Positions 1-7,448 of a stretch of DNA of 64,000 nt are shown piece by piece (positions within the stretch are counted from its first letter, which is position 1; each line of letters begins with the position of its first letter). The stretch covers positions 2,697 through 66,696 of the forward strand of contig JAIXKS010000011.1 of assembly GCA_026928325.1 (NCBI GenBank). The letters are read 5' to 3'. A program made the position numbers and the translations under genes. The DNA is from Chitinophagales bacterium. Its GTDB lineage: Bacteria > Bacteroidota > Bacteroidia > Chitinophagales > Saprospiraceae. The notes under the pieces were generated by a model. That model ran no database searches. It saw nothing but the letters and a program-made list of their open reading frames with translations, and was not told where the DNA came from.

Positions 1-756
1 ATCGCAGCCGAAGCGTCACAAGCGACAGCAACCGCCTGTGGCAGCTATCACTGGGCAGCAGGCGATACGACCATAACGAATAGTGGCGTTTACACAGCAC
101 GATATCTCAATCAATACGGTTGCGACTCAACCATCACCCTATCACTCAACATCGCACCTGAATACGACATCCAAAAGCAGGAAGAAGCCTGCGGTAACTA
201 CACGTGGCCGGTGACAAAGGAGCGCTACACAGCAACCGGCATATATAGCCAACTGCTGAAAACAGTACAAGGCTGCGACTCGCTCATCACGCTCGACCTG
301 ACGATACACCCGGAGTTTGAGTTTCACGATACAGTAAGTACGACCTCGCCATACTATTGGCCACTCAACGGACAGACTTATGACCAATCGGGTGTTTACA
401 CGGAGTTATTCCGTACGGAAGCCTCGTGCGACTCTATCCATGTCCTACACCTACGGGTCAGTTACAACACAGACATCTACTTCCCAAATGTCATCACGGG
501 CGAAGGCAGCAACGGATATTTTACAGGATATAGCACGACGAAAGGCACACAAATCCGATCGTTATCAGTCTTCGACCGCTGGGGCAATCGGGTATTTCAC
601 CGAGAGCACTTCGCTACGAATGAACCGGAGGCCGGTTGGGATGGGAAGTTTGGCGGCAAGGATGTAGTACCGGGCGTATATATCTGGACGGCGCAGATCG
701 TGCATAGCGATGGCAGAGAGGAGACTTTTTCGGGGGATGTGACTTTGGTTCGATGA
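1..756 (+). CDS. T9SS type B sorting (gliding motility-associated C-terminal) domain protein, 5' end outside window
   Basis: The reading frame is open from base 1 to the TGA at 754-756, so only the C-terminal 251 residues are present. Three imperfect units of about 70 residues have the pattern C-G-x-Y-x-W, then Y-x-x-S/T-G-x-Y, then GCDS; these are common in giant Saprospiraceae surface proteins. The last ~90 residues (starting at YFPNVITGEG, with SVFDRWGNRVF, WDGKFGGKDVVPGVYIW and a final DVTLVR) match the CHU_C / T9SS type B sorting domain. It is therefore expected to be secreted by T9SS and kept at the surface. Base composition is clearly richer in G+C than the following genes. The internal ATG at 211 is not the true start. 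The function of the missing N-terminal part is unknown. Confidence 0.88.
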   Translation: MAAEASQATATACGSYHWAAGDTTITNSGVYTARYLNQYGCDSTITLSLNIAPEYDIQKQEEACGNYTWPVTKERYTATGIYSQLLKTVQGCDSLITLDLTIHPEFEFHDTVSTTSPYYWPLNGQTYDQSGVYTELFRTEASCDSIHVLHLRVSYNTDIYFPNVITGEGSNGYFTGYSTTKGTQIRSLSVFDRWGNRVFHREHFATNEPEAGWDGKFGGKDVVPGVYIWTAQIVHSDGREETFSGDVTLVR

Positions 757-910
757 TTACTTGGGTTTAAAAGTGTAATTTTTATTGTTGATTTGTGGAA
801 TCGTTAGATTCGCTGATTCGTTGGCGAAATTGCAAGAACTGATGGAACTGATGAAATTGGTGGATTGGAGATTTTTTTCTTTAAAAAGCAAATTTTCGAA
901 ATTTGAAATT
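757..910. repeat. intergenic run of degenerate GATTCGNTGG-like short repeats
   Basis: Between the two converging genes there is no ORF. Around 800-865 short words such as gattcgctgattcgttgg and gatggaactgatgaaattgg recur head to tail, a slippage-like pattern. At 890-920 there are overlapping AAATTT palindromes (gaaatttgaaatttcaaa) that could form a hairpin between the two stop codons. Confidence 0.35.
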
Positions 911-1858
911 TCAAAATTTTATCCATGGGATTGATTGCTTCAGTGCCTGTATATCTTGACCAATTTTGGCAATAAACTGTTGATGGGCTTCTGTATCCGG
1001 ATTGAATGGTTTGTGTTCGAGTGCTTGATTGATTTTATGGATTTTTTGTAAGACAGCCTTGGTATCTTCGTCAAAAAAATGGGCTGAAAATTTTTCCCAA
1101 ATATAATCAATGGCTTGGTCATTTGGATGAATGAGGTCTCTTTCATAATATCGATAATCTCGTAAGTCGTCTATCATCCATTCATAAGCAGGAAAATAAG
1201 TCGTCTTGGGCACAGATTGAATGATCTTTTCGATAGTAAGTCGAAGTTTTGCTTTGCTCAAAGCGTTTTCTACCATACCATCTTTGATGTGTCGGACAGG
1301 GCTGACTGTAAAAATGAATTGAATTTTGGGATTGATTTGTAGCCATTGATTGCAGGATTGTATTAAATCTTCTGACATACTTTCTACTTCTGAATTTATT
1401 TTAGTAAAGCTAGACGTCGGTAGTTTATGGCAATTGGCCACTAGATTGCCGGATTCGTTTTCTATATAACCTATGGAAGTTCCTAATGTAATAAAGACAA
1501 AATCATGATTTTGGATTTTGGTATGCATACTTTGAATGCTTTGTTGTAGATGCTTCATCATATCTTCTGCATTCTGTCTTCCCATGGAACTATGAAAATC
1601 TGGATGAACAAAAATGCCTTGTGACGTTTTGAGCCTATGAGCTTCTGGAGGCTGATTGGTAGAAATATAATCCATAATTTTGGCTATAGCCTGAGGATGA
1701 AAGATGGTGCCAAAGGGATTTATATAACAATTAAATTTGTACATTTGCAACCTTGTACCGATATTTTGGGAGAAACACGACCCAAGTAAGAGCATAGCAT
1801 GTTGATGGCGGATTTTGGTAGGGGATGGCGGTATTGAGAGTTCTGTGCGAAATATCAT
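911..1858 (-). CDS. GSCFA domain-containing protein
   Basis: A 315-residue protein with the family signature GSCFSQNIG at about residues 26-34, followed by a long alpha/beta domain with the SGNH-hydrolase-like patterns FVFITLGTS (about 120) and VSPVRH (about 205). The GSCFA family is widespread in Bacteroidota and related to SGNH/GDSL esterases; substrates are unknown. There is no signal peptide, so it is probably cytoplasmic. It is a single gene divergent from the next pair, with about 33 bp between the two start codons, so the promoters must overlap. Confidence 0.85.
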   Translation of the reverse strand: MIFRTELSIPPSPTKIRHQHAMLLLGSCFSQNIGTRLQMYKFNCYINPFGTIFHPQAIAKIMDYISTNQPPEAHRLKTSQGIFVHPDFHSSMGRQNAEDMMKHLQQSIQSMHTKIQNHDFVFITLGTSIGYIENESGNLVANCHKLPTSSFTKINSEVESMSEDLIQSCNQWLQINPKIQFIFTVSPVRHIKDGMVENALSKAKLRLTIEKIIQSVPKTTYFPAYEWMIDDLRDYRYYERDLIHPNDQAIDYIWEKFSAHFFDEDTKAVLQKIHKINQALEHKPFNPDTEAHQQFIAKIGQDIQALKQSIPWIKF

Positions 1859-1891
1859 AAGTACAAATTAGATTCGAATAAAAGCGTAAAT

Positions 1892-3205
1892 ATGCGGATT
1901 TTTTCTAGGATTTTTAAACAATCTGAATCAGGAGTGCTTCCCGAAGTTCAATTCGGTAGAATGCGGAGTACTCGGATGCAGGATAAATATCAATCATGGA
2001 CAGCAGCTATTCACAATTTTGAAAATGAAAGGTACCATAGGGCTTATATTCACTTATTGGACTATCTTTCGGATGAAGGTGAAGGAAATATCGAATATAA
2101 TTCAGGTAAAGGAACAATAAAATTTAGGTTGTATCAAGGCTCCGTGCAGGTAGTAGGTTCAGTAGATGCTCATTTTTTTTCAGCCAGAGTCAAATTGGCA
2201 AAGTTGGAAAGAATCAATGAAAGTTTGATGCTTTGGCTATTGCAAGAAAATTACTACTTGAAATATTCTCGGTTTTCAATAGATCGGGATCATCATGTAT
2301 GCCTTGCTTTTGATAGCGGTGTTGAGGATGGCACACCATATAAGATATATGAGGCTTTGAAAGAATTGGCGACAAAGGCTGATATCAAAGATGATGTTTT
2401 GTTGAGCAAATATCCGGAATTGACATTGGTCACGCCTATTCGTGCTAGAATACCAAGCAAGCAAGAGATAGCTGCGAAGTTTGACTTCATGAAAGTATCG
2501 CTCCGTAATTTGCTTCGCGAAGTGGCACAAGGAAAATTAGATAAAGCGCATTTTCCTGGAGGCATATCTTTTATCCTCTTAGATACGCTATTTAAAATTG
2601 ATTTTTTAGTGAAGCCGGAAGGGACTTTGATGGAATCCATAAGCAAGGCCTATGATGTATTCTTTAATAATAGTGCGCTTTATATCACTGACAAAAATCA
2701 AGAGATAATTCAAATCGTAGAAAAAATGGCAGCTATAGACGAGGAAGCATTCGCTAACCAAATTTACGATGTTAAAAAGACCTTTAGTCAAAGCCATTTT
2801 GATGGCCAAGTATATTTTAGAGATTTGGTTCGGATTCAAATGAAGGATTTTGAATGGTATTATATGCATGGTTATGAAGTGTGTGCGTGTGCTATCTGTG
2901 GATATATTGTTGGCTATGCCCTATATACGATGGTACTTCCGGAATTGACGAAGTCACTATTATTATTATACTATAGAATCATGGAAGATGATTATTTTAT
3001 GGCTTTAGGATATACAGGGTCTGCATTTAGACAAGGAATGCAATTGAATGCATCAACAATTAATAAAGAAATAAAAAGAATCTTCAAAACCTATAGTCCA
3101 CCCGAATTGCATATAAAACCTGACCTGAATGATGTCGTGTTTGACGATAAAGCAGTATTTGGAAAAACCTTTGTAGAAATGATAGCAAGGATAGCTTATG
3201 ACTAG
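1892..3205 (+). CDS. hypothetical protein with N-terminal YbjN/CesT-like domain
   Basis: A 437-residue soluble protein that I cannot assign to a named family. Residues ~55-160 have the strand-helix pattern LMLWLLQEN-x-YLKYSRFSI...LAFDSG...Y-x-x-L-x-x-L-x-x-x-AD-x-x-D, resembling the YbjN / type III chaperone-like fold. The same pattern makes up most of the next protein, so the two probably share a domain. Residues 175-437 form a largely helical second half with an aromatic, cysteine-containing stretch (YEVCACAICGY). There is no signal peptide. It overlaps the downstream gene by 8 bp, so the two are translationally coupled. The function is unknown. Confidence 0.75.
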   Translation: MRIFSRIFKQSESGVLPEVQFGRMRSTRMQDKYQSWTAAIHNFENERYHRAYIHLLDYLSDEGEGNIEYNSGKGTIKFRLYQGSVQVVGSVDAHFFSARVKLAKLERINESLMLWLLQENYYLKYSRFSIDRDHHVCLAFDSGVEDGTPYKIYEALKELATKADIKDDVLLSKYPELTLVTPIRARIPSKQEIAAKFDFMKVSLRNLLREVAQGKLDKAHFPGGISFILLDTLFKIDFLVKPEGTLMESISKAYDVFFNNSALYITDKNQEIIQIVEKMAAIDEEAFANQIYDVKKTFSQSHFDGQVYFRDLVRIQMKDFEWYYMHGYEVCACAICGYIVGYALYTMVLPELTKSLLLLYYRIMEDDYFMALGYTGSAFRQGMQLNASTINKEIKRIFKTYSPPELHIKPDLNDVVFDDKAVFGKTFVEMIARIAYD

Positions 3206-3623
3206 TACAAAAGACATAGCATTGGTAGGAATCCGGCGTTCTATTGAATATGTGATTCAAAAACTAGGTTTTGATCCTGCGCAAACACAAAAAGGCCATG
3301 CAATATGGGTCTTAAATTATAATAGTGCGACGCTCCATATAGCGTATCATGAATATTCGGGCTTCATAATTGGAGATGTTTACCTATGTCGGATTCCGGA
3401 TGATAAAAATAAACTATCGGATTTATATTTTTATTTGCTTCAGCAAAATGACAAATTACAAGGGTTTACTTTGTCGATAAATGAGGCATACATCGTATTA
3501 TCATTGTTGATATATGATCAGAGTTTGCACATAGAAACAATGTATCAATTATTCAGAAGATTATTAGATACAGCAGATGCAATGGACAACCTTTTGGTTG
3601 ATTCATATGGTGCCAAATGGTAA
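3198..3623 (+). CDS. hypothetical protein, YbjN/CesT-like, partner of upstream gene
   Basis: A 141-residue protein whose body (residues ~35-138) can be aligned by eye to residues ~50-160 of the upstream protein: LYFYLLQQNDKLQGFTLSI here against LMLWLLQENYYLKYSRFSI there, then a similar spacing to a helix ending in AD-x-x-D-x-L. The fold pattern resembles YbjN/CesT chaperone-like proteins, which often dimerise. Its ATG lies inside the end of the upstream gene. It may be a small paralogue that heterodimerises with the upstream N-terminal domain (inference). Confidence 0.72.
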   Translation: MTSTKDIALVGIRRSIEYVIQKLGFDPAQTQKGHAIWVLNYNSATLHIAYHEYSGFIIGDVYLCRIPDDKNKLSDLYFYLLQQNDKLQGFTLSINEAYIVLSLLIYDQSLHIETMYQLFRRLLDTADAMDNLLVDSYGAKW

Positions 3624-3673
3624 TTATTTTAGATGTCAATTGTTAAAAAAGAAGATTTTAATTAATTTTTTCC

Positions 3674-3681
3674 TATATTTG
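3674..3681 (+). promoter_or_regulatory. candidate Bacteroidota -7 box (TATATTTG) for the porP/sprF-like gene
   Basis: TATATTTG fits the Bacteroidota -7 consensus TAnnTTTG and lies about 90 bp upstream of the ATG at 3772. No convincing -33 TTG at the usual distance was seen. Confidence 0.35.
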
Positions 3682-3771
3682 TGGTGTAAAATGAATTTTA
3701 TGTATATTTTTAGCCTTTATTTTGCAAATTCATTTAGCTAACTAACAACACATTTTAACAATATTATTAAT

Positions 3772-4815
3772 ATGAATAGAGTCGTTACAAGAATTGGAGT
3801 TTTGATTTTCATGGTTATTTCGCTGAACATATCTGCGCAGGATATTCACTTTACGCAGTTCTATATGTCACCGTTAAACCTGAATCCCGCGATGACAGGA
3901 GTTATGAACTGTAAGACGAGAATGATAGCCAATTATCGGAATCAGTGGTCTGCTATCTTATCAGCTAATGCTTATAACACCTATTCAGTGTCTTATGACC
4001 AGAAAATACCAGTAGGGAGAGAAGATTATTTTGGAATTGGAGGTTCGATTTGGGGAGATGTAGCCGGTGAAAGCCGTTTTGGTACTACCCAAGGTCGAGT
4101 ATCTCTTTCTTATTCTAAAAAAATGGCTGGTTACAGGAAGAAAGCCAGTTACTTAGTTATCGGTGCAGATGCCGGCCTTGCCAATAGAGGTATTAGCAAT
4201 CAGGATTTGAGATGGCCTACACAGATTACATCAGAAGGTTTTGATCCGGGAATCGATCCAGGAGAAAATCTTACAGATTTGAATTTCTTATACGGAGATT
4301 TATCTGCAGGGTTCTTGTGGTTTAGTATTATTGATGCTTATACAAACTGGTATTTTGGAGCAGCCATAGCGCATTTAAACAAGCCGAATGTTTCATTTTT
4401 AGGTAATGATGCGGATTTATATGCAAAATATACCCTTCATGCTGGAGTACAGTTTGAATTACAAAAGCGAATTGCATTATTGCCTTTTGCAGTATATATG
4501 GCTCAAGGTCCACACAGATCCTTTAATGGTGGTGCCAATTTGAGATTTGCTATGGGGCCATCAAGAACGACGAATCAATCTTGGGAAATAGGTACATGGT
4601 ATAGAGTTGGTAATAAGGTGCCAAGCGGTTTGCACTCGGATGCTGTTATCTTGTCAACAAGATTCAATTATGAAGAGTTTGGTATTGGATTCAGTTATGA
4701 TATTAACGTTTCAGGCCTAAGACAAGCATCACCAGCGAATGGAGCTTTCGAATTTTCTTTGATTTACAATATCTGTGGTCCAGAAAATAGAGGTGTTTAT
4801 TGTCCAAGATTCTAA
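3772..4815 (+). CDS. PorP/SprF family type IX secretion system membrane protein
   Basis: A 347-residue protein with a signal peptide (residues 1-22, cut after NISAQ) followed directly by the family hallmark QDIHFTQFYMSPLNLNPAMTG. The rest alternates aromatic and glycine residues as in an outer-membrane beta-barrel and ends in FEFSLIYNIC, a typical barrel end. PorP/SprF proteins are outer-membrane partners of T9SS cargo; many paralogues exist per genome, each often next to a giant type B cargo protein. No such cargo is directly adjacent on this strand, although the type B protein ending at 756 is nearby. It stands alone, with a dispersed repeat element about 160 bp downstream. Confidence 0.92.
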   Translation: MNRVVTRIGVLIFMVISLNISAQDIHFTQFYMSPLNLNPAMTGVMNCKTRMIANYRNQWSAILSANAYNTYSVSYDQKIPVGREDYFGIGGSIWGDVAGESRFGTTQGRVSLSYSKKMAGYRKKASYLVIGADAGLANRGISNQDLRWPTQITSEGFDPGIDPGENLTDLNFLYGDLSAGFLWFSIIDAYTNWYFGAAIAHLNKPNVSFLGNDADLYAKYTLHAGVQFELQKRIALLPFAVYMAQGPHRSFNGGANLRFAMGPSRTTNQSWEIGTWYRVGNKVPSGLHSDAVILSTRFNYEEFGIGFSYDINVSGLRQASPANGAFEFSLIYNICGPENRGVYCPRF

Positions 4816-4977
4816 GTATCTTTAGATAATAAATAGACGCTCAGATAAAGTATAACTTTTGTAGAGTAATAATCATCAAGTGATTTCATCTTTGAGGTGA
4901 TTTACAATTGGTTTTTATTATTTTTTGATCAGACCTTAAACATATCCATATATTATATCCCAGTTTGTAATAAGCTA

Positions 4978-5138
4978 GTGCTCCGTCCACAAAATAATCT
5001 TAATAAAATGTTGTTATTTTTTCAAATTTCATCGTTAAAAATACTCGTGATAGTTACCACTATGCCTGCGTTTTTTGCCTTGATCTTTCAAAAAATAACT
5101 TCCATTATAATTTAAGTCTTTTTTTATAGACTGAGTAC
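4978..5138 (+). mobile_element. MITE-like dispersed repeat, copy A
   Basis: A 161-bp element starting GTGCTCCGTC and ending GACTGAGTAC (imperfect terminal inverted repeats), flanked by TA on both sides (4976-4977 and 5139-5140). The core (about 5015-5115) is nearly identical to copies at 46866, 55773 and 62035, including the central ATAGTTACCACTAT hairpin. The element contains no transposase. A 35-codon frame inside it is shared with copies B and C but is probably not a gene. Confidence 0.82.
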
Positions 5139-5207
5139 TAGGTTGTTTTTATATAGCTATTGCAATGGTGATGTATGCTCATTAAAAAACCCAAAAAATA
5201 GTAAAAC

Positions 5208-5621
5208 ATGTTTGGAGGTAAAAGCGAAAAGACAAATAATGCGAATGTACAAGTTTCTGCCAATGCTAGTAATAGTATCGTAGAAGGAACAAGTATAAAG
5301 GGAGACATAGTAGCCGGTAATGATATCCGGATTGATGGAACGTTGGTTGGTAAGCTAGATTGTAAAGGTCGTGTGATCGTAGGTCCTCAAGGAAGGATAG
5401 AAGGCGATATCAAGTGTGTCAACGCCATCATCGAGGGTTCATTTGAAGGCACGCTTAGCGTTCAGGATTTACTTACGGTCAAAGAAACCGGCGTCATCCA
5501 TGGAGATGTAAGTTGTGACAAACTTTTTATTCAGACAGGCGCTGTTTTCAATACGACTTGTACCATGGGTGGTCAAAAAGTAAAACCTTTGGTTAATAAG
5601 GAAGTTGGCGCTAAGGCCTAA
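5208..5621 (+). CDS. bactofilin (polymer-forming cytoskeletal protein)
   Basis: A 137-residue bactofilin: residues ~25-120 form the repetitive right-handed beta-helix core (SIVEGTSIKGDIVAGNDIRI, then GKLDCKGRVIVGPQGRIEGD) with short disordered tails. Bactofilins polymerise without nucleotide into filaments on the inner membrane and help to shape cells or place envelope machinery. It is the first gene of a tight cluster with atpZ (32 bp gap), an arrangement found upstream of the F-type ATP synthase genes in many Bacteroidota. Confidence 0.93.
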   Translation: MFGGKSEKTNNANVQVSANASNSIVEGTSIKGDIVAGNDIRIDGTLVGKLDCKGRVIVGPQGRIEGDIKCVNAIIEGSFEGTLSVQDLLTVKETGVIHGDVSCDKLFIQTGAVFNTTCTMGGQKVKPLVNKEVGAKA

Positions 5622-5653
5622 CCTACACTTTACTACCCGAAAAGAAGGTAGCT

Positions 5654-5881
5654 ATGCCTAATAAAAAGGATCATAAGATATATGAAAAATCGCGCGAATA
5701 TTTAAAGTATTCAGGCTTGGCCTTTCAGTTTGCCGCAGTAGTTTTAGTTGGTTACTTTATAGGTAGCTGGTTGGATCAACGGTTGCAGTTCGATAAGCCG
5801 ATAATGACGATGTTGCTGATATTGGTATTGTTTTCAGGATATATGTACAAATTGTATGTCGAGCTAAGCAAGAAACCATAA
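5654..5881 (+). CDS. atpZ: AtpZ/AtpI family protein
   Basis: A 75-residue protein with two membrane segments (about residues 19-38 and 49-69) joined by GSWLDQRLQFDKP, the signature of AtpZ/AtpI. These small proteins are encoded at the head of F1Fo ATP synthase operons and are implicated in c-ring assembly or Mg2+ supply. Next downstream is another small membrane protein, but atpB does not follow: a biotin carrier gene takes its place, so the ATP synthase structural genes must lie elsewhere. Confidence 0.88.
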   Translation: MPNKKDHKIYEKSREYLKYSGLAFQFAAVVLVGYFIGSWLDQRLQFDKPIMTMLLILVLFSGYMYKLYVELSKKP

Positions 5882-5885
5882 TGCC

Positions 5886-6272
5886 ATGAACATGTATCTC
5901 AAAGGTTTAGCAATAACCTTATTAATATTGGGTCCATTATTGGTGTGCATACATATCATTTTAGCACCTTATGCCGATGTAGCGGTGACTGCTGTCGTCA
6001 TGTTTATCCTTTTGAGTTTAGCCTTATATCTAGTCTTAAAGCGACTTGCGATACATCCCAATCGGCAGTTGTTTTTATCAGTAACGATGTTGAATGTCTT
6101 AGTTAAAATCATTTTTACGGGCATTTTGATTTTTGGGTATATTCAAGAAACTTCACCACCAAATAATAATTTTGTGCTATCAGTTTTGGCCGTTTACGTG
6201 GCATTTACTATTTTTGAGAGTTGGTTTATGACGCGTATAGCACAAAGCGATGCGACAAATAAAATACCTTAA
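5886..6272 (+). CDS. four-helix membrane protein of the ATP synthase cluster (AtpI-like position)
   Basis: A 128-residue, very hydrophobic protein with four predicted membrane helices (about 5-27, 33-50, 62-84 and 93-113). I do not recognise a sequence motif; its position, 4 bp after atpZ, is that of the poorly conserved subunit I-like protein found between atpZ and atpB in Bacteroidota. The likely role in ATP synthase biogenesis is inferred from position only. Confidence 0.7.
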   Translation: MNMYLKGLAITLLILGPLLVCIHIILAPYADVAVTAVVMFILLSLALYLVLKRLAIHPNRQLFLSVTMLNVLVKIIFTGILIFGYIQETSPPNNNFVLSVLAVYVAFTIFESWFMTRIAQSDATNKIP

Positions 6273-6285
6273 AGTTTTAATCATC

Positions 6286-6765
6286 ATGAATACCATAATA
6301 GAAATACCGGGTATGCATCCCGTTGACCAAGATACCTTAAACAATCAACAAATAACCATCCTTGAGGAAAAGGGGCAATCAAAGAAAATATTGTTGGGTA
6401 ATACGATCTATGATGTGCTAGTTAAAAGTTTTGATTATGAGCAAAAAACTGCGGTGATTAATGTCGATGGCTATGATTTTAAAGTTTCTATGCAAGAACC
6501 TTTAGATCAGTTGATCGCTCAATTAGGCTTTTTGAAAGCCAACAAACATTCGGTTAAAGATATCAAGTCTCCGATGCCGGGATTAGTCGTCAGTGTTTTC
6601 GTAACCGTAGGTCAGCATGTCGAAGAGGGAGATAAGCTCCTAAGCTTAGAAGCCATGAAAATGGAAAACATACTAAAATGTCCCGGAACAGGAGTGGTCA
6701 AAAATATATTGGTTAAAGAAGGCGATTCGGTAGAAAAGAATGCATTGTTGATTGAGTTGGAGTAG
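6286..6765 (+). CDS. biotin/lipoyl carrier protein (BCCP-type)
   Basis: A 159-residue acyl-CoA carboxylase carrier protein. The C-terminal domain (residues ~92-159) carries the biotinylation motif EAMKMEN with biotinyl-lysine K125, and the PMPGLV hinge precedes it. The ATG at 6286 is chosen because the longer frame (ATG at 6250) would overlap the upstream gene by 23 bp and lengthen the protein without family support. No biotin carboxylase or carboxyltransferase gene is adjacent, so the partner subunits must be elsewhere; propionyl- or acetyl-CoA carboxylase are the likely complexes. Confidence 0.87.
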   Translation: MNTIIEIPGMHPVDQDTLNNQQITILEEKGQSKKILLGNTIYDVLVKSFDYEQKTAVINVDGYDFKVSMQEPLDQLIAQLGFLKANKHSVKDIKSPMPGLVVSVFVTVGQHVEEGDKLLSLEAMKMENILKCPGTGVVKNILVKEGDSVEKNALLIELE

Positions 6766-7448
6766 GCAGGTAGATTTTTGATATTATTTCTGATTGCACC
6801 TATATCCAGAATTTTCCCTTGCTTAGGTCGTACTTCAATGTATATAAAGGAGATAGTAAAATCTGTATGTTTGTGTTCTGATAAAGTAAACCTTTAATCC
6901 CTTTTCTTGAAGCAAGCTAATATAAATTTGGTTGAGTGTATGTTGAAAAAGAGATAATACTTAAATGAAAAGTAGTATTAATACGTTAATTCTACTTTGT
7001 TAACGTAGGAATTATTAGAAGGATCTTCGAATATGTTGTCAAAATTAGATTTTTTCAACCGTCTTTGTATATCAGTTTTTATACGCTTGTATAATGTTGT
7101 GATTTTTATCTTTTGAAGTGAAGTATTTCTTATAAGGTTTTGTTTTATGGTTAGAATTGTACAAATCTAATGATGTTATTATATGGGCTTAGGTACATCA
7201 ATACTTATTTGTTTTAGTTTTTTAAATTATTTGAAATAATATATACTTCACATAGATAAAAATGTTTATTTTAGCCCTATCATATACTATCTTACTGATT
7301 TTAAAAAGTTAAAATGATAGATAATAATTACGATCTACTGATAAATGTCGATAATTATACATGTATATAATTTTAATATAACTAAAGCCTTATTTAATAG
7401 GTTTTCACTTGAATGAATAATTTTTTTAATCAAAATTAACCTTAAGCT
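6766..7448. other. 683-bp AT-rich gap without a gene
   Basis: No credible ORF on either strand. The only structure I see is the hairpin repeat at 6955-6991, shared with 11307-11343. No clear promoter box was found close to the downstream start codon. Confidence 0.4.
6955..6991 (+). repeat. 37-bp hairpin repeat, copy 1
   Basis: The segment matches 11307-11343 at 35 of 37 positions. It can fold: TAATACT pairs with AGTATTA around an A-rich loop. Both copies lie upstream of genes for T9SS-secreted proteins (458 bp and 60 bp before the start codons). It could be a regulatory site, a processing hairpin or a small mobile remnant. Confidence 0.55.

Noticed and set aside
4897-5115. 72-codon plus-strand frame
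   Set aside because: Its second half is the frame inside the MITE-like element (copy A); the first half has no conserved sequence. Not a gene of its own.
6250-6285. Upstream ATG extension of the biotin carrier
   Set aside because: It overlaps the previous gene and the added residues have no family character; ATG at 6286 fits better.
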